DNA of 64,000 bases from UBA2031 sp037189985 (GCA_037189985.1 JBBCJX010000031.1:1-64000); one strand, 5' to 3'. Positions 17,509 to 26,357 are shown, counted from the first letter of the stretch. Translations and numbers: made by a program. Notes: generated by a model not told the origin, from the sequence alone.

Positions 17509-18660
17509 TCAAAGCTGCTGTGCGTATATCCCTCGTGCAGCCTCAAAGGTCATTTCACGCGGATTGTTGACGAGCAGGCGCTCCACCTTCATGGCATCAA
17601 GCGCCAGCATGTCCAGATCCTTTTCCGCCACGCCTACGGCTTTCAGGTTTTGCGCAAAGGGCATGACACTCACAAGTCGCGCCATCTCGTCCACGAACCA
17701 GTGGGCCGCCTCAGGCTGGCGACTGAAGCGCTGATCAGGATTGAGCACAGCCGCCAGCTCAGCATACAAATGCTCCGCTGCCGGCAGGTTGTAGGTCAGG
17801 ACCGGTGCCAGCACCAAAGCATTACTGAGCCCGTGCGGCACGTGAAAATGCCCGCCCAAGGGATAGGCCAGTGCATGTACGGCACCCACAGGTGCATTGG
17901 CAAAGGCCATGCCTGCCATCATGGAGCCGGCAAGCATGGCGGAACGGGCCTCCCTGTTACTGCCGTCTTCAAGCACGCGTGGCAGATTGTCATGCATGAT
18001 GCGCAAGGCTTCACGGGCAAGGCTGTCGGCCAGCGGATTCTTGCGGATTTTTGATGTATAGGCCTCGATGGCATGCACCATGGCATCTATCCCGGTCATG
18101 GCCGTGACGGCTGCCGGCAATCCCAGGGTCAGGTCGGCATCCAGCACGGCCAGGTCAGGATAAAGAAGCTGGGATACCACGCCCTTTTTCTCCTGGCTTG
18201 GCGTGGTCACGATCGCAATGGGAGTCACTTCCGAGCCAGTACCGGCCGTGGTCGGCACCTGTATGAGAGGCAGGCGCGGCCCTTTGGCAAGGCCAAGACC
18301 ATAAATGGAGGCCAATGGCTGTGGTGTTGCGGCCAAGAGGGCCACGAGCTTGGCAGTATCCAGTGAGCTGCCACCGCCCAGACCGACAACAATCTCCGCA
18401 CCGGCACTCCGGGCAGCCTCCACGGTTGCCAGAACACGCGCTTCCGGAGGGTCTGCTTCGACATCCTGATACACGACCACTTCACGCCCGAAGGCCTCCA
18501 GTGCCGTGACCACCGGAGCAACCACTCCTGCCCGTACAAGGCCGGGGTCGGTCACCACAAACAGACGCCGTCCTTCAAATCCTGCCAGCCATTCCTCTGG
18601 CCTGAGCATGACGCCGAGGCGGATGATGACCCGTGGGGTCGTCGCAAAATCGAACTGCAT
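17509..18660 (-). CDS. iron-containing alcohol dehydrogenase
   Basis: 383 residues, group III (iron-dependent) alcohol dehydrogenase. The NAD-binding motif VGLGGGSSLDTAK and the TTAGTGSEVTPIAI stretch are clear. Metal-ligand His residues are in the AVHALAYPLGGHFHVPHGLS region. Members oxidise or reduce small alcohols, 1,3-propanediol, lactaldehyde or 4-hydroxybutyrate. The operon with gabD favours 4-hydroxybutyrate or a similar omega-hydroxy acid, but residues alone do not settle it. First gene of a three-gene minus-strand operon. Confidence 0.9.
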   Translation of the reverse strand: MQFDFATTPRVIIRLGVMLRPEEWLAGFEGRRLFVVTDPGLVRAGVVAPVVTALEAFGREVVVYQDVEADPPEARVLATVEAARSAGAEIVVGLGGGSSLDTAKLVALLAATPQPLASIYGLGLAKGPRLPLIQVPTTAGTGSEVTPIAIVTTPSQEKKGVVSQLLYPDLAVLDADLTLGLPAAVTAMTGIDAMVHAIEAYTSKIRKNPLADSLAREALRIMHDNLPRVLEDGSNREARSAMLAGSMMAGMAFANAPVGAVHALAYPLGGHFHVPHGLSNALVLAPVLTYNLPAAEHLYAELAAVLNPDQRFSRQPEAAHWFVDEMARLVSVMPFAQNLKAVGVAEKDLDMLALDAMKVERLLVNNPREMTFEAARGIYAQQL

Positions 18661-18726
18661 GGCATTCCTCCTGACTCAATCCCCTGACTCGGTCTGTGGC
18701 CGACAGGAGAGGCGGGAATCTAGGGT

Positions 18727-18840
18727 CTGTTGATGTCGGATTGTGGCGCTGGGGGCTTCTCTAGCCCGGCGCAAGAAGCGAAGGGCGTAGTGTACCCGAG
18801 GTATATGCGTGATGAACGACGCCACGCCCAACATCAACAG
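18727..18840. repeat. 114-base folded palindromic element
   Basis: Ends are exact inverted repeats, CTGTTGATGT (18727-18736) and ACATCAACAG (18831-18840). A second paired block follows, GTGGCG (18743-18748) and CGCCAC (18820-18825). Inside are a small hairpin GGGCT-TCTCT-AGCCC and a weaker TGTAC/GTATA pair. The whole can fold as a branched structure. It lies between the divergent alcohol dehydrogenase and infA genes. It could be an interspersed REP/MITE-type element or a structured RNA. No open reading frame fits in it. Confidence 0.6.
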
Positions 18841-18919
18841 GTCAAGGCAAGCCCTGCCCGGACTGTCATGCTGTCAATGCCGTTTTTCATGCCTGAAAGG
18901 CCAACAATACCTTCCAGCT

Positions 18920-18948
18920 TTGCCTGTACCCGTGAATTAGGGCAGAAT
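18920..18948 (+). promoter_or_regulatory. candidate infA promoter
   Basis: TTGCCT and CAGAAT with a 17-base spacer, 44 bases before the infA ATG. The match is moderate. Confidence 0.35.
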
Positions 18949-18991
18949 GCGCCGGTTTTGAAGCCAGCCCTCCAGCGAGGAACCCTGCTGC

Positions 18992-19210
18992 ATGTCGAAA
19001 GAAGACTCCCTTGAAATGGACGGCACCGTCATCGAGACGCTGCCGAACACCATGTTCCGTGTCCAGCTAGAGAACGGCCACGTTGTCACGGCCCACATCT
19101 CTGGAAAGATGCGCAAGCATTACATCCGCATCCTCACCGGCGATAACGTCAAGGTAGAAATGACGCCCTACGACCTCACCAAAGGTCGCATCACCTACCG
19201 CGTGCGCTGA
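18992..19210 (+). CDS. infA: translation initiation factor IF-1
   Basis: 72 residues, the standard length. MSKEDSLEMDGTVIETLPN and the C-terminal KGRITYRVR are near-invariant. A single OB-fold protein that binds the ribosomal A site during initiation. It is followed at once by a strong terminator, so it is transcribed alone. Confidence 0.98.
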   Translation: MSKEDSLEMDGTVIETLPNTMFRVQLENGHVVTAHISGKMRKHYIRILTGDNVKVEMTPYDLTKGRITYRVR

Positions 19211-19225
19211 CAACCCCATGCTGGG

Positions 19226-19256
19226 AAAGAGCCACTCATCCGAGTGGCTCTTTCGT
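19226..19256 (+). terminator. intrinsic terminator after infA
   Basis: AAAGAGCCACTC and GAGTGGCTCTTT form a 12-base perfect stem with a 4-base loop and a T-rich tail, 15 bases after the infA stop. Confidence 0.85.
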
Positions 19257-19324
19257 TTGAAGCCATTACTACCCCATGAAAAGGCATGGTCGGCATTTGA
19301 GCCGCATGTCCTGACGGCACTACC

Positions 19325-20236
19325 ATGATTGTCCGACCGCGCCCGAACAGCCTGCAGCTCTTTTTCATCATGCGCGGCTCGATCGTGCCGCATATTGCCA
19401 GCCGCCTGCTGGTGATCATTGCCTTTTCCTGTTTAGTCGTCTGGCTTGCCCGCACCAATGTGATTGCCTTGGTCGGCATGCCCATAGCGCCCTTTTCATT
19501 CCTCGGGCTTGCCCTCTCCGTCTTCCTCGGCTTTCGCAACAACGCCTGTTATGACCGTTGGTGGGAGGCTCGCAAACAATGGGGAGAGCTTATTGTCCAG
19601 GCACGGAGCTTTGCCCGTGAAATCCGGGCACTGCTGCCCGATGCAGAAAGCAGTCGCGAACAGATTCACTCCCTGATTGCGTTTGCTCATGCGCTTGCGG
19701 CCAGCCTGCGCAATATCAGCGATACGGCGGCAATCCGTATCTGGCTGCCTGCTGATAGAGCAGATGCCATAGCCCGTCACAAGAATCTTGCCGATGCCAT
19801 ACTGCGCGACATCAACCAAAGCCTTGCCGAATCATTAAGGGCCGGACAAACAAGCGACATTCTTTACGCGAACCTCGTTCAACACCTGAATCGCCTGAGT
19901 GGCATACAGGCCTCCTGCGAACGTATCCGCAACACTCCCACGCCATTTGCCTATTCACTGCTACTGCACCGTACTGCCTGGCTGTTCTGCCTCATGCTTC
20001 CCTTCGGGCTGGTCGACATGGCGGGGTTGATGACACCCGTCATCGTGGCCATTACTGCCTATACATTCTTCGGCCTTGATGCACTGGGCGACGAACTGGA
20101 AGAGCCCTTTGGCATCACAGACAACGACTTGCCACTTGACGCCATGGTCCGCACGATAGAAATCGACCTGCTGGAAGCATTGGGAGAGCGTGAATTGCCT
20201 CTTCCCCTACAGCCGCAAGGCTATCGCTTGCAATAA
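19325..20236 (+). CDS. bestrophin-like (UPF0187) ion channel
   Basis: 303 residues. It has the family start MIVRPRPNSLQLFFIMRGSI, a first membrane segment (LLVIIAFSCLVVWLA), the FRNNACYDRWWEARKQWG motif, and later membrane segments around LLHRTAWLFCLMLPFGL and PVIVAITAYTFFGLDALG. The C-terminal DELEEPFGITDNDLPLD is characteristic. Bacterial bestrophins are pentameric inner-membrane channels, cation-selective in the studied case. It lies between infA and clpA and shares a bidirectional terminator with clpA. Confidence 0.9.
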   Translation: MIVRPRPNSLQLFFIMRGSIVPHIASRLLVIIAFSCLVVWLARTNVIALVGMPIAPFSFLGLALSVFLGFRNNACYDRWWEARKQWGELIVQARSFAREIRALLPDAESSREQIHSLIAFAHALAASLRNISDTAAIRIWLPADRADAIARHKNLADAILRDINQSLAESLRAGQTSDILYANLVQHLNRLSGIQASCERIRNTPTPFAYSLLLHRTAWLFCLMLPFGLVDMAGLMTPVIVAITAYTFFGLDALGDELEEPFGITDNDLPLDAMVRTIEIDLLEALGERELPLPLQPQGYRLQ

Positions 20237-20261
20237 ACCGGTTTCCCGGGATGCAGCCAGA

Positions 20262-20295
20262 ATAGAAAAAGCCACCGTAAGGTGGCTTTTTCTAT
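20262..20295. terminator. bidirectional intrinsic terminator
   Basis: ATAGAAAAAGCCACC and GGTGGCTTTTTCTAT form a perfect 15-base stem around GTAA. It separates the convergent bestrophin-like gene and clpA. Confidence 0.88.
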
Positions 20296-20317
20296 TTCAG
20301 ATACCTTGCTGCATTGA

Positions 20318-22594
20318 TCAGGCAGGTTCGGCTTCCTTTTCTTCCACATGCAGCGCCAGATGGTCATTCTCCACCGTTACATGGACATGGCCACCACCCT
20401 CCGCCAGTTCACCGAAAAGAATCTTCTCGGCCAGCGGCTTCTTCAGCTCCTCCTGAATCAGGCGAGCCATGGGACGGGCACCCATGAGCTTGTCGTAACC
20501 ATGCTCGGCCAGCCACAGCCGGGCATCGGTATCCACTTCAAGCAGGACATGCTTGTCGTCCAACTGGGCCTGCAGCTCCACCAGGAACTTGTCCACCACA
20601 CTGGCAATCACGACAGTATCCAGCGGCTTGAACTGGATGATGGCATCCATACGGTTGCGGAACTCCGGGGTGAACATCTTCTTCATCATTTCCATGCCAT
20701 CAGTCGCATGGTCCTGAAGCGTGAAGCCGATGCTGGACCGGTTGATCAGTTCTGCGCCGGCATTGGTCGTCATCACCAGAATCACGTTGCGGAAATCCGC
20801 CTTGCGCCCGTTATTGTCTGTGAGCGTGCCATGGTCCATCACCTGCAACAGCAGGTTGAAAACTTCGGGATGAGCCTTCTCGATTTCATCCAGCAACAGC
20901 ACCGCATGCGGATGCTTGTTGATGGCCTCCGTCAACAGGCCGCCCTGATCGTAGCCAACATAGCCCGGAGGCGCGCCAATCAAGCGTGACACCGTGTGGC
21001 GCTCCATGTACTCCGACATGTCGAAGCGGATCAGCTCGATGCCGAGTGTCTTGGCCAACTGCCGGGTCACCTCTGTCTTGCCGACACCGGTAGGACCGGC
21101 AAACATGAAGCTGCCGATGGGCTTTTCAGGCGCTTTGAGGCCGGCACGGGAGAGTTTGATCGCCGCCGACAATGCCGTAATCGCCTCGTCCTGCCCGAAT
21201 ACCGTCATGCGCAAGTCACGCTCCAGATTCCGCAACGATTCCTTGTCGTTGGACGACACGGATTTCGGCGGGATACGCGCAATCTTGGCAACGATTTCCT
21301 CGATTTCATTGATGCCGATGGTCTTCTTGCGCTTGCTGGGCGCCTGCAGGCGCTGATAGGCGCCCGCCTCGTCGATCACATCAATGGCCTTGTCCGGCAG
21401 GAAGCGCTCATTGATATAACGATCGGCAAGCTCGGCCGCAAGCTGCAAAGCCTTGTCGGCATATTTCACGCCATGGTGGTCCTCGAAGCGCGACTTCAGC
21501 CCCTTGAGAATCTGGTAGGTCTCTTCAACCGTGGGCTCCTTCACGTCTATCTTTTGGAAACGCCGTGACAACGCACGGTCCTTCTCGAAGATGCCGCGGT
21601 ATTCCTGATACGTGGTCGAACCCATGCACTTGAGCGAGCCGTTGGCCAATACCGGCTTGATCAGGTTGGAAGCATCCATCACCCCGCCACTGGCTGCGCC
21701 CGCACCAATGATGGTGTGGATCTCGTCAATGAAGAGGATGGCACCTTCCTGCTTGTTCAGCTCGGTCAGCAGGGCTTTGAAGCGCTTCTCGAAATCGCCG
21801 CGGTATTTTGTCCCGGCCAGCAGCGCACCGAGATCCAGCGAATAGACAACACTGTTGGCAATCGCATCCGGGACCTTGTTCTCGATGATGAGCCATGCCA
21901 GCCCCTCTGCAATCGCGGTCTTGCCCACGCCGGGCTCGCCAACGAGCAAAGGGTTGTTCTTGCGACGCCGACAGAGAATCTGGACCGCACGCTCAACCTC
22001 TTCGTCACGACCCACGAGCGGATCAATACGGCCCTGACGGGCAAGCTCGTTGAGGTTGCTGGCATAGGCTTCCAGCGCACTCTTGGGTGTGGCTTCTCCA
22101 GCCGACTCCTCATCCTGCGCGGATTCCTGACTGGGCTCCTGTGGAGCGCTCTCGTCATGCACCTTTGAGATGCCGTGCGAGATGTAGTTCACCACATCAA
22201 TACGGGCGACCGACTGCTTCTTGAGGAAATAGACAGCCTGGGACTCCTGCTCGGAGAAGATAGCCACAAGCACGTTGGCACCTGTCACCTCTTTCTTGCC
22301 GGAGGACTGCACATGGAAAACCGCACGCTGCAACACACGCTGGAAGCCCAGCGTAGGCTGTGTTTCGCGCTCGGTCTCGTGCGAGGGAATGAGGGGGGTG
22401 GTTTCATCCACGAAATGGCCGAGATCACGGCGCAGGCCGGTAATGTCGGCGCCGCAGGATTTCAGGACCTTGGCGGCAGACTCGTTGTCCAGAAGAGCGA
22501 GCAGCAAGTGCTCGACCGTCATGAACTCATGGCGCTTCGCACGGGCATCACGAAAAGCGAGGTTAAGGGTTACTTCAAGATCACGACTGAGCAT
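20318..22594 (-). CDS. clpA: ATP-dependent Clp protease ATP-binding subunit ClpA
   Basis: 758 residues, usual length. The N-domain (MLSRDLEVTLNLAFRDARAKRHEF) binds ClpS. Two AAA+ modules follow, with Walker A sequences GEPGVGKTAIAEG and GPTGVGKTEVTRQ. It unfolds substrates and feeds ClpP, and with ClpS it degrades N-degron proteins. It is downstream of clpS on the same strand. Confidence 0.98.
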   Translation of the reverse strand: MLSRDLEVTLNLAFRDARAKRHEFMTVEHLLLALLDNESAAKVLKSCGADITGLRRDLGHFVDETTPLIPSHETERETQPTLGFQRVLQRAVFHVQSSGKKEVTGANVLVAIFSEQESQAVYFLKKQSVARIDVVNYISHGISKVHDESAPQEPSQESAQDEESAGEATPKSALEAYASNLNELARQGRIDPLVGRDEEVERAVQILCRRRKNNPLLVGEPGVGKTAIAEGLAWLIIENKVPDAIANSVVYSLDLGALLAGTKYRGDFEKRFKALLTELNKQEGAILFIDEIHTIIGAGAASGGVMDASNLIKPVLANGSLKCMGSTTYQEYRGIFEKDRALSRRFQKIDVKEPTVEETYQILKGLKSRFEDHHGVKYADKALQLAAELADRYINERFLPDKAIDVIDEAGAYQRLQAPSKRKKTIGINEIEEIVAKIARIPPKSVSSNDKESLRNLERDLRMTVFGQDEAITALSAAIKLSRAGLKAPEKPIGSFMFAGPTGVGKTEVTRQLAKTLGIELIRFDMSEYMERHTVSRLIGAPPGYVGYDQGGLLTEAINKHPHAVLLLDEIEKAHPEVFNLLLQVMDHGTLTDNNGRKADFRNVILVMTTNAGAELINRSSIGFTLQDHATDGMEMMKKMFTPEFRNRMDAIIQFKPLDTVVIASVVDKFLVELQAQLDDKHVLLEVDTDARLWLAEHGYDKLMGARPMARLIQEELKKPLAEKILFGELAEGGGHVHVTVENDHLALHVEEKEAEPA

Positions 22595-22698
22595 GTCGAC
22601 TCCCCTTTTATGACCGTATAGGCCTTTCGACCGTAATGGCCGGGAACCAGAATCCCGTGCCGGATGCCTCTCCGCCCTGACTCTGTCCTGGTGACAGA

Positions 22699-23070
22699 TC
22701 AGGCCTGTTCCACGCGGCAGAGCAGCGGATGCTGGTTCTGCTGGGCGTAGTCCACGACCTGTGCGGCCTTGGTCTCGGCAACATCACGGGTATAGATACC
22801 CACGGTTGCCTGGCCCTCGGTATGAATGACGAGCATCACCCGTGTGGCCTTCTCGCGATCCATGTTGAAGAAACCTTCCAGTACCTCTACCACAAAATCC
22901 ATCGGCGTATAGTCGTCATTCATTATCACGACCTTGTACATCGGTGGCGGCGCCAGTTCCGGACGTGTTTCCTGAACCGCCAGATCGCCCTCCGGCACCC
23001 CCTCCTCCTCGCCATGCTGGCTGCGGGGACCCTGAAGAAATACTAGGTGAAGATGGGGCACTTTTCTCAT
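22699..23070 (-). CDS. clpS: ClpS, N-degron adaptor of ClpAP
   Basis: 123 residues from the ATG at 23070. A longer frame reaches 23151 but its extra 27 residues look unlike ClpS, while the MRKVPHLHLVFLQG start resembles pseudomonad ClpS N-termini. The conserved core is PPMYKVVIMNDDYTPMDFV, then MLVIHTEGQATVGIYTRD and ETKAAQV. The NDDYTPMDFV loop and the His in VIHTEG form the pocket that binds N-terminal Leu, Phe, Trp or Tyr. It is divergent from cspD. The start choice is only moderately certain, as no good ribosome-binding site is seen. Confidence 0.93.
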   Translation of the reverse strand: MRKVPHLHLVFLQGPRSQHGEEEGVPEGDLAVQETRPELAPPPMYKVVIMNDDYTPMDFVVEVLEGFFNMDREKATRVMLVIHTEGQATVGIYTRDVAETKAAQVVDYAQQNQHPLLCRVEQA

Positions 23071-23318
23071 GAGGACTCTACTGGCTCTACGACAAATGGT
23101 ATGGGTTCTGGGCCGTTCAATTGCAAGGGGCTGGCTATCCGCCGGGGTCATGATACCGCCGTCGGTCCGGTGAAGGCAGCACTGACGGCTGAGTGCTTGA
23201 CAGCCCCATGGGCTTGGAAGAAAGTCAAGCGGCTATGCCGAGCCCACAACAAAAATCAGGCATACCTACACAATAACAAGAGATGGCCATCGCGCCACGG
23301 CAGTAGAGGGAAAGCATC

Positions 23319-23603
23319 ATGGCCACCGGAAGCGTCAAGTGGTTCAACAATTCCAAGGGATACGGTTTCGTACGTCCGGATACCGGCGGCGACGATCTCT
23401 TCGTGCACTACTCCTATATCCAGATGGACGGCTATAAAAGCCTGAAAGCGGGCCAGTTCGTCCAGTTCGACATCCAGGCTTCGGGAAACGGCTTTCACGC
23501 CATCAACCTGCGCGCCCTGGGGCAGTCGGAAACCGACACCATGGCAACAGCGGAAGACATGACATCCAGTCATGCCTCCTCCCAGACCCTGTCACAACGC
23601 TGA
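23319..23603 (+). CDS. cspD: cold-shock-like protein CspD
   Basis: 94 residues. The RNP1 motif is KGYGFV and RNP2 is DLFVHYS, with the MDGYKSLKAGQFVQF segment typical of CspD rather than CspA. It has a short Ser/Thr-rich C-terminal tail (about 25 residues) beyond the OB fold. It binds single-stranded nucleic acid, and E. coli CspD inhibits replication in stationary phase. It is divergent from clpS, the usual arrangement. Confidence 0.93.
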   Translation: MATGSVKWFNNSKGYGFVRPDTGGDDLFVHYSYIQMDGYKSLKAGQFVQFDIQASGNGFHAINLRALGQSETDTMATAEDMTSSHASSQTLSQR

Positions 23604-23626
23604 TCAGCTACCGCACCGCACCATGA

Positions 23627-23653
23627 AAAAAGCCCGCAATCGCGGGCTTTTTC
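23627..23653. terminator. bidirectional intrinsic terminator
   Basis: An AAAAAGCCCGC/GCGGGCTTTTT stem with a 4-base loop, between the convergent cspD and icd genes. Confidence 0.85.
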
Positions 23654-23668
23654 ACTTCAGGCGGCTCT

Positions 23669-24928
23669 TCAGCGCATGTGCCGGATGATGGCATCACCGA
23701 ATTCGGAGCAACGCAGCAGCGTGGCATCCGGCATCAGGCGCTCGAAGTCATAAGTTACGGTCTTGGCTTCGATGGCACCTTCCATGCCGGTGATGATGAG
23801 ATCCGCAGCTTCCACCCAGCCCATGTGGCGCAGCATCATTTCGGCAGAAAGGATGAGCGAGCCGGGGTTGACCTTGTCCTGGCCGGCATATTTGGGAGCC
23901 GTGCCGTGCGTGGCTTCGAACATGGCGACCGAGCCACCGATATTGGCGCCCGGAGCAATGCCGATACCACCCACTTCCGCCGCCAGAGCATCAGAGATGT
24001 AGTCACCGTTCAGGTTCAGCGTAGCCACTACGGAGTATTCGGCAGGCCGCATGAGAATCTGCTGGAGGAAGGCATCTGCAATGACATCCTTGATGATGAT
24101 GTCCTTGCCGGTCTTGGGATTCTTGATCCTGACCCAGGGGCCGCCATCAATCAGCTCGCCGCCAAAACGCTCGACAGCCAGCTCGTAGCCCCATTCCTTG
24201 AAGGCACCTTCGGTGAACTTCATGATGTTGCCCTTGTGCACGAGCGTCACACTGGGTTTGTCGTTGTCGATGGCGAACTGGATGGCCTTGCGCACCAGGC
24301 GCTGCGTGCCTTCCTTGGAGACCGGCTTGATGCCGATACCGCAACCTTCGGGGAAACGGATCTTCTTGACGCCCATTTCCTCGCGCAGGAACTTGATGAC
24401 CTTGATGGCTTCGGGACTGTCAGCCTTCCATTCGATACCGGCGTAAATGTCTTCGGAGTTTTCGCGGAAGATCACCATGTCGGTGAGCTCGGGATGCTGC
24501 ACAGGGCTGGGCACGCCCTTGAACCAGCGCACCGGGCGCTGGCAGACGTACAGGTCCAGCTCCTGGCGCAGGGCAACGTTCAGCGAGCGGATGCCACCTC
24601 CTACCGGCGTTGTCAGCGGCCCCTTGATGGAGACCACGAATTCGCGCAAAGCCTCGAAGGTTTCCTCTGGCAGCCACACATCCGGTCCGTAGACCTTGGT
24701 GGCTTTCTCGCCGCAATAGATTTCCATCCAGGAAATGGCGCGCTTGGTGCCGTAGGCCTTGGCAATGGCCTGGTCGACGACCTTGATCATGACCGGCGTG
24801 ATGTCGATGCCGATACCGTCGCCTTGGATGAAAGGAATGATAGGAAAGTTGGGGACGTTCAGGGACAGGTCGGCGTTAACGGTGATTTTGTCACCATCCG
24901 CCGGCACCGTGATCTTCTGGTAACCCAT
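23669..24928 (-). CDS. icd: NADP-dependent isocitrate dehydrogenase
   Basis: 419 residues, E. coli Icd type. The substrate loop TTPVGGGIRSLNVALRQ holds the serine that is the phosphorylation target of AceK in E. coli. FIQGDGIGIDITPVM is at the N-terminus, and the cofactor region contains ATHGTAPKYAGQDK, which supports NADP use. It makes 2-oxoglutarate in the TCA cycle. No aceK is nearby. Confidence 0.97.
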   Translation of the reverse strand: MGYQKITVPADGDKITVNADLSLNVPNFPIIPFIQGDGIGIDITPVMIKVVDQAIAKAYGTKRAISWMEIYCGEKATKVYGPDVWLPEETFEALREFVVSIKGPLTTPVGGGIRSLNVALRQELDLYVCQRPVRWFKGVPSPVQHPELTDMVIFRENSEDIYAGIEWKADSPEAIKVIKFLREEMGVKKIRFPEGCGIGIKPVSKEGTQRLVRKAIQFAIDNDKPSVTLVHKGNIMKFTEGAFKEWGYELAVERFGGELIDGGPWVRIKNPKTGKDIIIKDVIADAFLQQILMRPAEYSVVATLNLNGDYISDALAAEVGGIGIAPGANIGGSVAMFEATHGTAPKYAGQDKVNPGSLILSAEMMLRHMGWVEAADLIITGMEGAIEAKTVTYDFERLMPDATLLRCSEFGDAIIRHMR

Positions 24929-25327
24929 TATGCAGGTACTCCCGGGGTGCAGTTTGTGACTTTTATGAGCCTATTCCAAAGGGCCGTCCAATGGATCAAT
25001 CATACCGGGCATTTCAGCTCCGGCAGAGCAAGTCGGCGAGTCACACAGCACCAGTCGGGAAGCACCACAGGATTGCCATGGTGTCGGCTGAGCCGCCTCG
25101 TGACCCGTGTCTTGCGGGTGCGTGCTACGTTTTTGACGCGGTTGCACGGCTTCCCAGGTACGCCTGCCTTTGGGGCTGACGACCGATGGGGATAGGCTCT
25201 TCCGGCGGCAAGTATATCCCCAATGACCAGCCCTCCATAAGGCATGCCGAAGGAAAAAATTCTTTTCCGGCAGCAGTTTGCGCAATTTTCAGGCAAGCTC
25301 TTGCACTTGCTTCCCTGCGCTACTGCC
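24929..25327. other. divergent intergenic region between icd and rluE
   Basis: This 399-base stretch shows no believable gene. It holds two weak inverted repeats: ACCCG/CGGGT near 25098-25115, and GGGGATA (25188-25194) with TATCCCC (25215-25221). Promoters for icd and rluE must be here, but I cannot place them with confidence. Confidence 0.5.
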
Positions 25328-26077
25328 ATGCCTCGCCTGATCCTGTTCAACAAGCCCTTCGGGGTGCTCTGCCAGTTCCGCGACAAGGACGGCCGACCGG
25401 TACTGGGAGACTTCATTTCACTGCCGGACATCTACCCTGCCGGGCGCCTGGACCATGATTCGGAAGGCCTGTTGCTGCTGACCGACCATGGCCTGCTGCA
25501 AAGCCGTATCAGCGATCCGCGCTGGAAACTGCCCAAGACCTACTGGGTACAAGTAGACGGGCAAATCACTGAAGACGCCCTGCAACGCCTGCGTGAGGGA
25601 GTGGTCCTGAACGATGGGCTTACGTTGCCTGCCGAAGCAGTACTATTGGTCGAGCCTACGCTCTGGTGCCGTGAGCCCCCCGTGCGTTATCGCGCCAGCA
25701 TTCCCACCAGTTGGCTGGCGCTGACCATCAGGGAAGGCCGTAACCGGCAGGTCCGGCGCATGACGGCGGCAGTGGGGTTTCCCACGCTAAGGTTGGTGCG
25801 AGTCTCGATAGGGCCCTGGCGACTTGATCAACTGGCGCCGGGCGAATGGCGGGAAGTGGACATCCCGGAAGCCGACTTTCCCGGAGCACAGACGCATGGC
25901 ACAAGCAGGAGTAGCACTACTCCCAGCGGCCAGCGGCCGCGACGTCAGTCACCTTCACCTCCACCCAGCGCGCCTCCCCATTCACCCACTCCCGCTTCCA
26001 GAACGGCGCCCGGGTCTTCAGGAAATCCATCAAGAAAGCGGCCGCCTCGAAAGCGGCCTGACGGTGGGCGGCGCTGA
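25328..26077 (+). CDS. rluE: 23S rRNA pseudouridine(2457) synthase RluE
   Basis: 249 residues from the ATG at 25328 (MPRLILFNKPFGVLCQF). The catalytic Asp42 is in AGRLDHDSEG, and GRNRQVRRMTAAVGFPTLRL is the RluE/RsuA-family signature. It modifies 23S rRNA. E. coli RluE ends just after GEWREVTD, but here the frame runs about 70 residues past the matching GEWREVD. The Ser/Pro/Arg-rich tail is antisense to the 3' end of moaE (161 shared bases). The tail may be real, or a stop may have been lost by mutation or sequencing error. Confidence 0.88.
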   Translation: MPRLILFNKPFGVLCQFRDKDGRPVLGDFISLPDIYPAGRLDHDSEGLLLLTDHGLLQSRISDPRWKLPKTYWVQVDGQITEDALQRLREGVVLNDGLTLPAEAVLLVEPTLWCREPPVRYRASIPTSWLALTIREGRNRQVRRMTAAVGFPTLRLVRVSIGPWRLDQLAPGEWREVDIPEADFPGAQTHGTSRSSTTPSGQRPRRQSPSPPPSAPPHSPTPASRTAPGSSGNPSRKRPPRKRPDGGRR

Positions 26078-26357
26078 CACCCACAAACACGATCTGCTCA
26101 CCTGCAGCCAGCCGGCCGATGCGGTGAATGATACGGGTGGTCAGCAATGGCCAGCGGCCTGACGCTTCTGCCGCCAGCCCGGCAAGGGTCTTTTCGACCA
26201 TACCGGCATAATGCTCAAGCTCGATGGCCTCCACCTCACCCGCTCCCGTTCCGCCACGCACCAGTCCCGTGAAGGTGACTACCGCCCCGGCACCAGCAAC
26301 CTGCAAGGCCTGTATCTCGGCCCCGGGATCAAAGTCCTCGTGCTGGATGCTGATCAT
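25917..26357 (-). CDS. moaE: molybdopterin synthase catalytic subunit MoaE
   Basis: 146 residues. The core FVGVSAAHRQAAFEAAAFLMD and the active-site segment FWKREW match the family. With MoaD it converts cyclic pyranopterin monophosphate to molybdopterin in the cytoplasm. It starts 2 bases after the moaD stop. Its 3' end is overlapped on the other strand by rluE. Confidence 0.95.
   Translation of the reverse strand: MISIQHEDFDPGAEIQALQVAGAGAVVTFTGLVRGGTGAGEVEAIELEHYAGMVEKTLAGLAAEASGRWPLLTTRIIHRIGRLAAGEQIVFVGVSAAHRQAAFEAAAFLMDFLKTRAPFWKREWVNGEARWVEVKVTDVAAAGRWE

Noticed and set aside
23678..25195. 505-codon open frame on the plus strand antisense to icd
   Set aside because: It mirrors icd codons on the opposite strand and lacks any protein motif; icd is certain.
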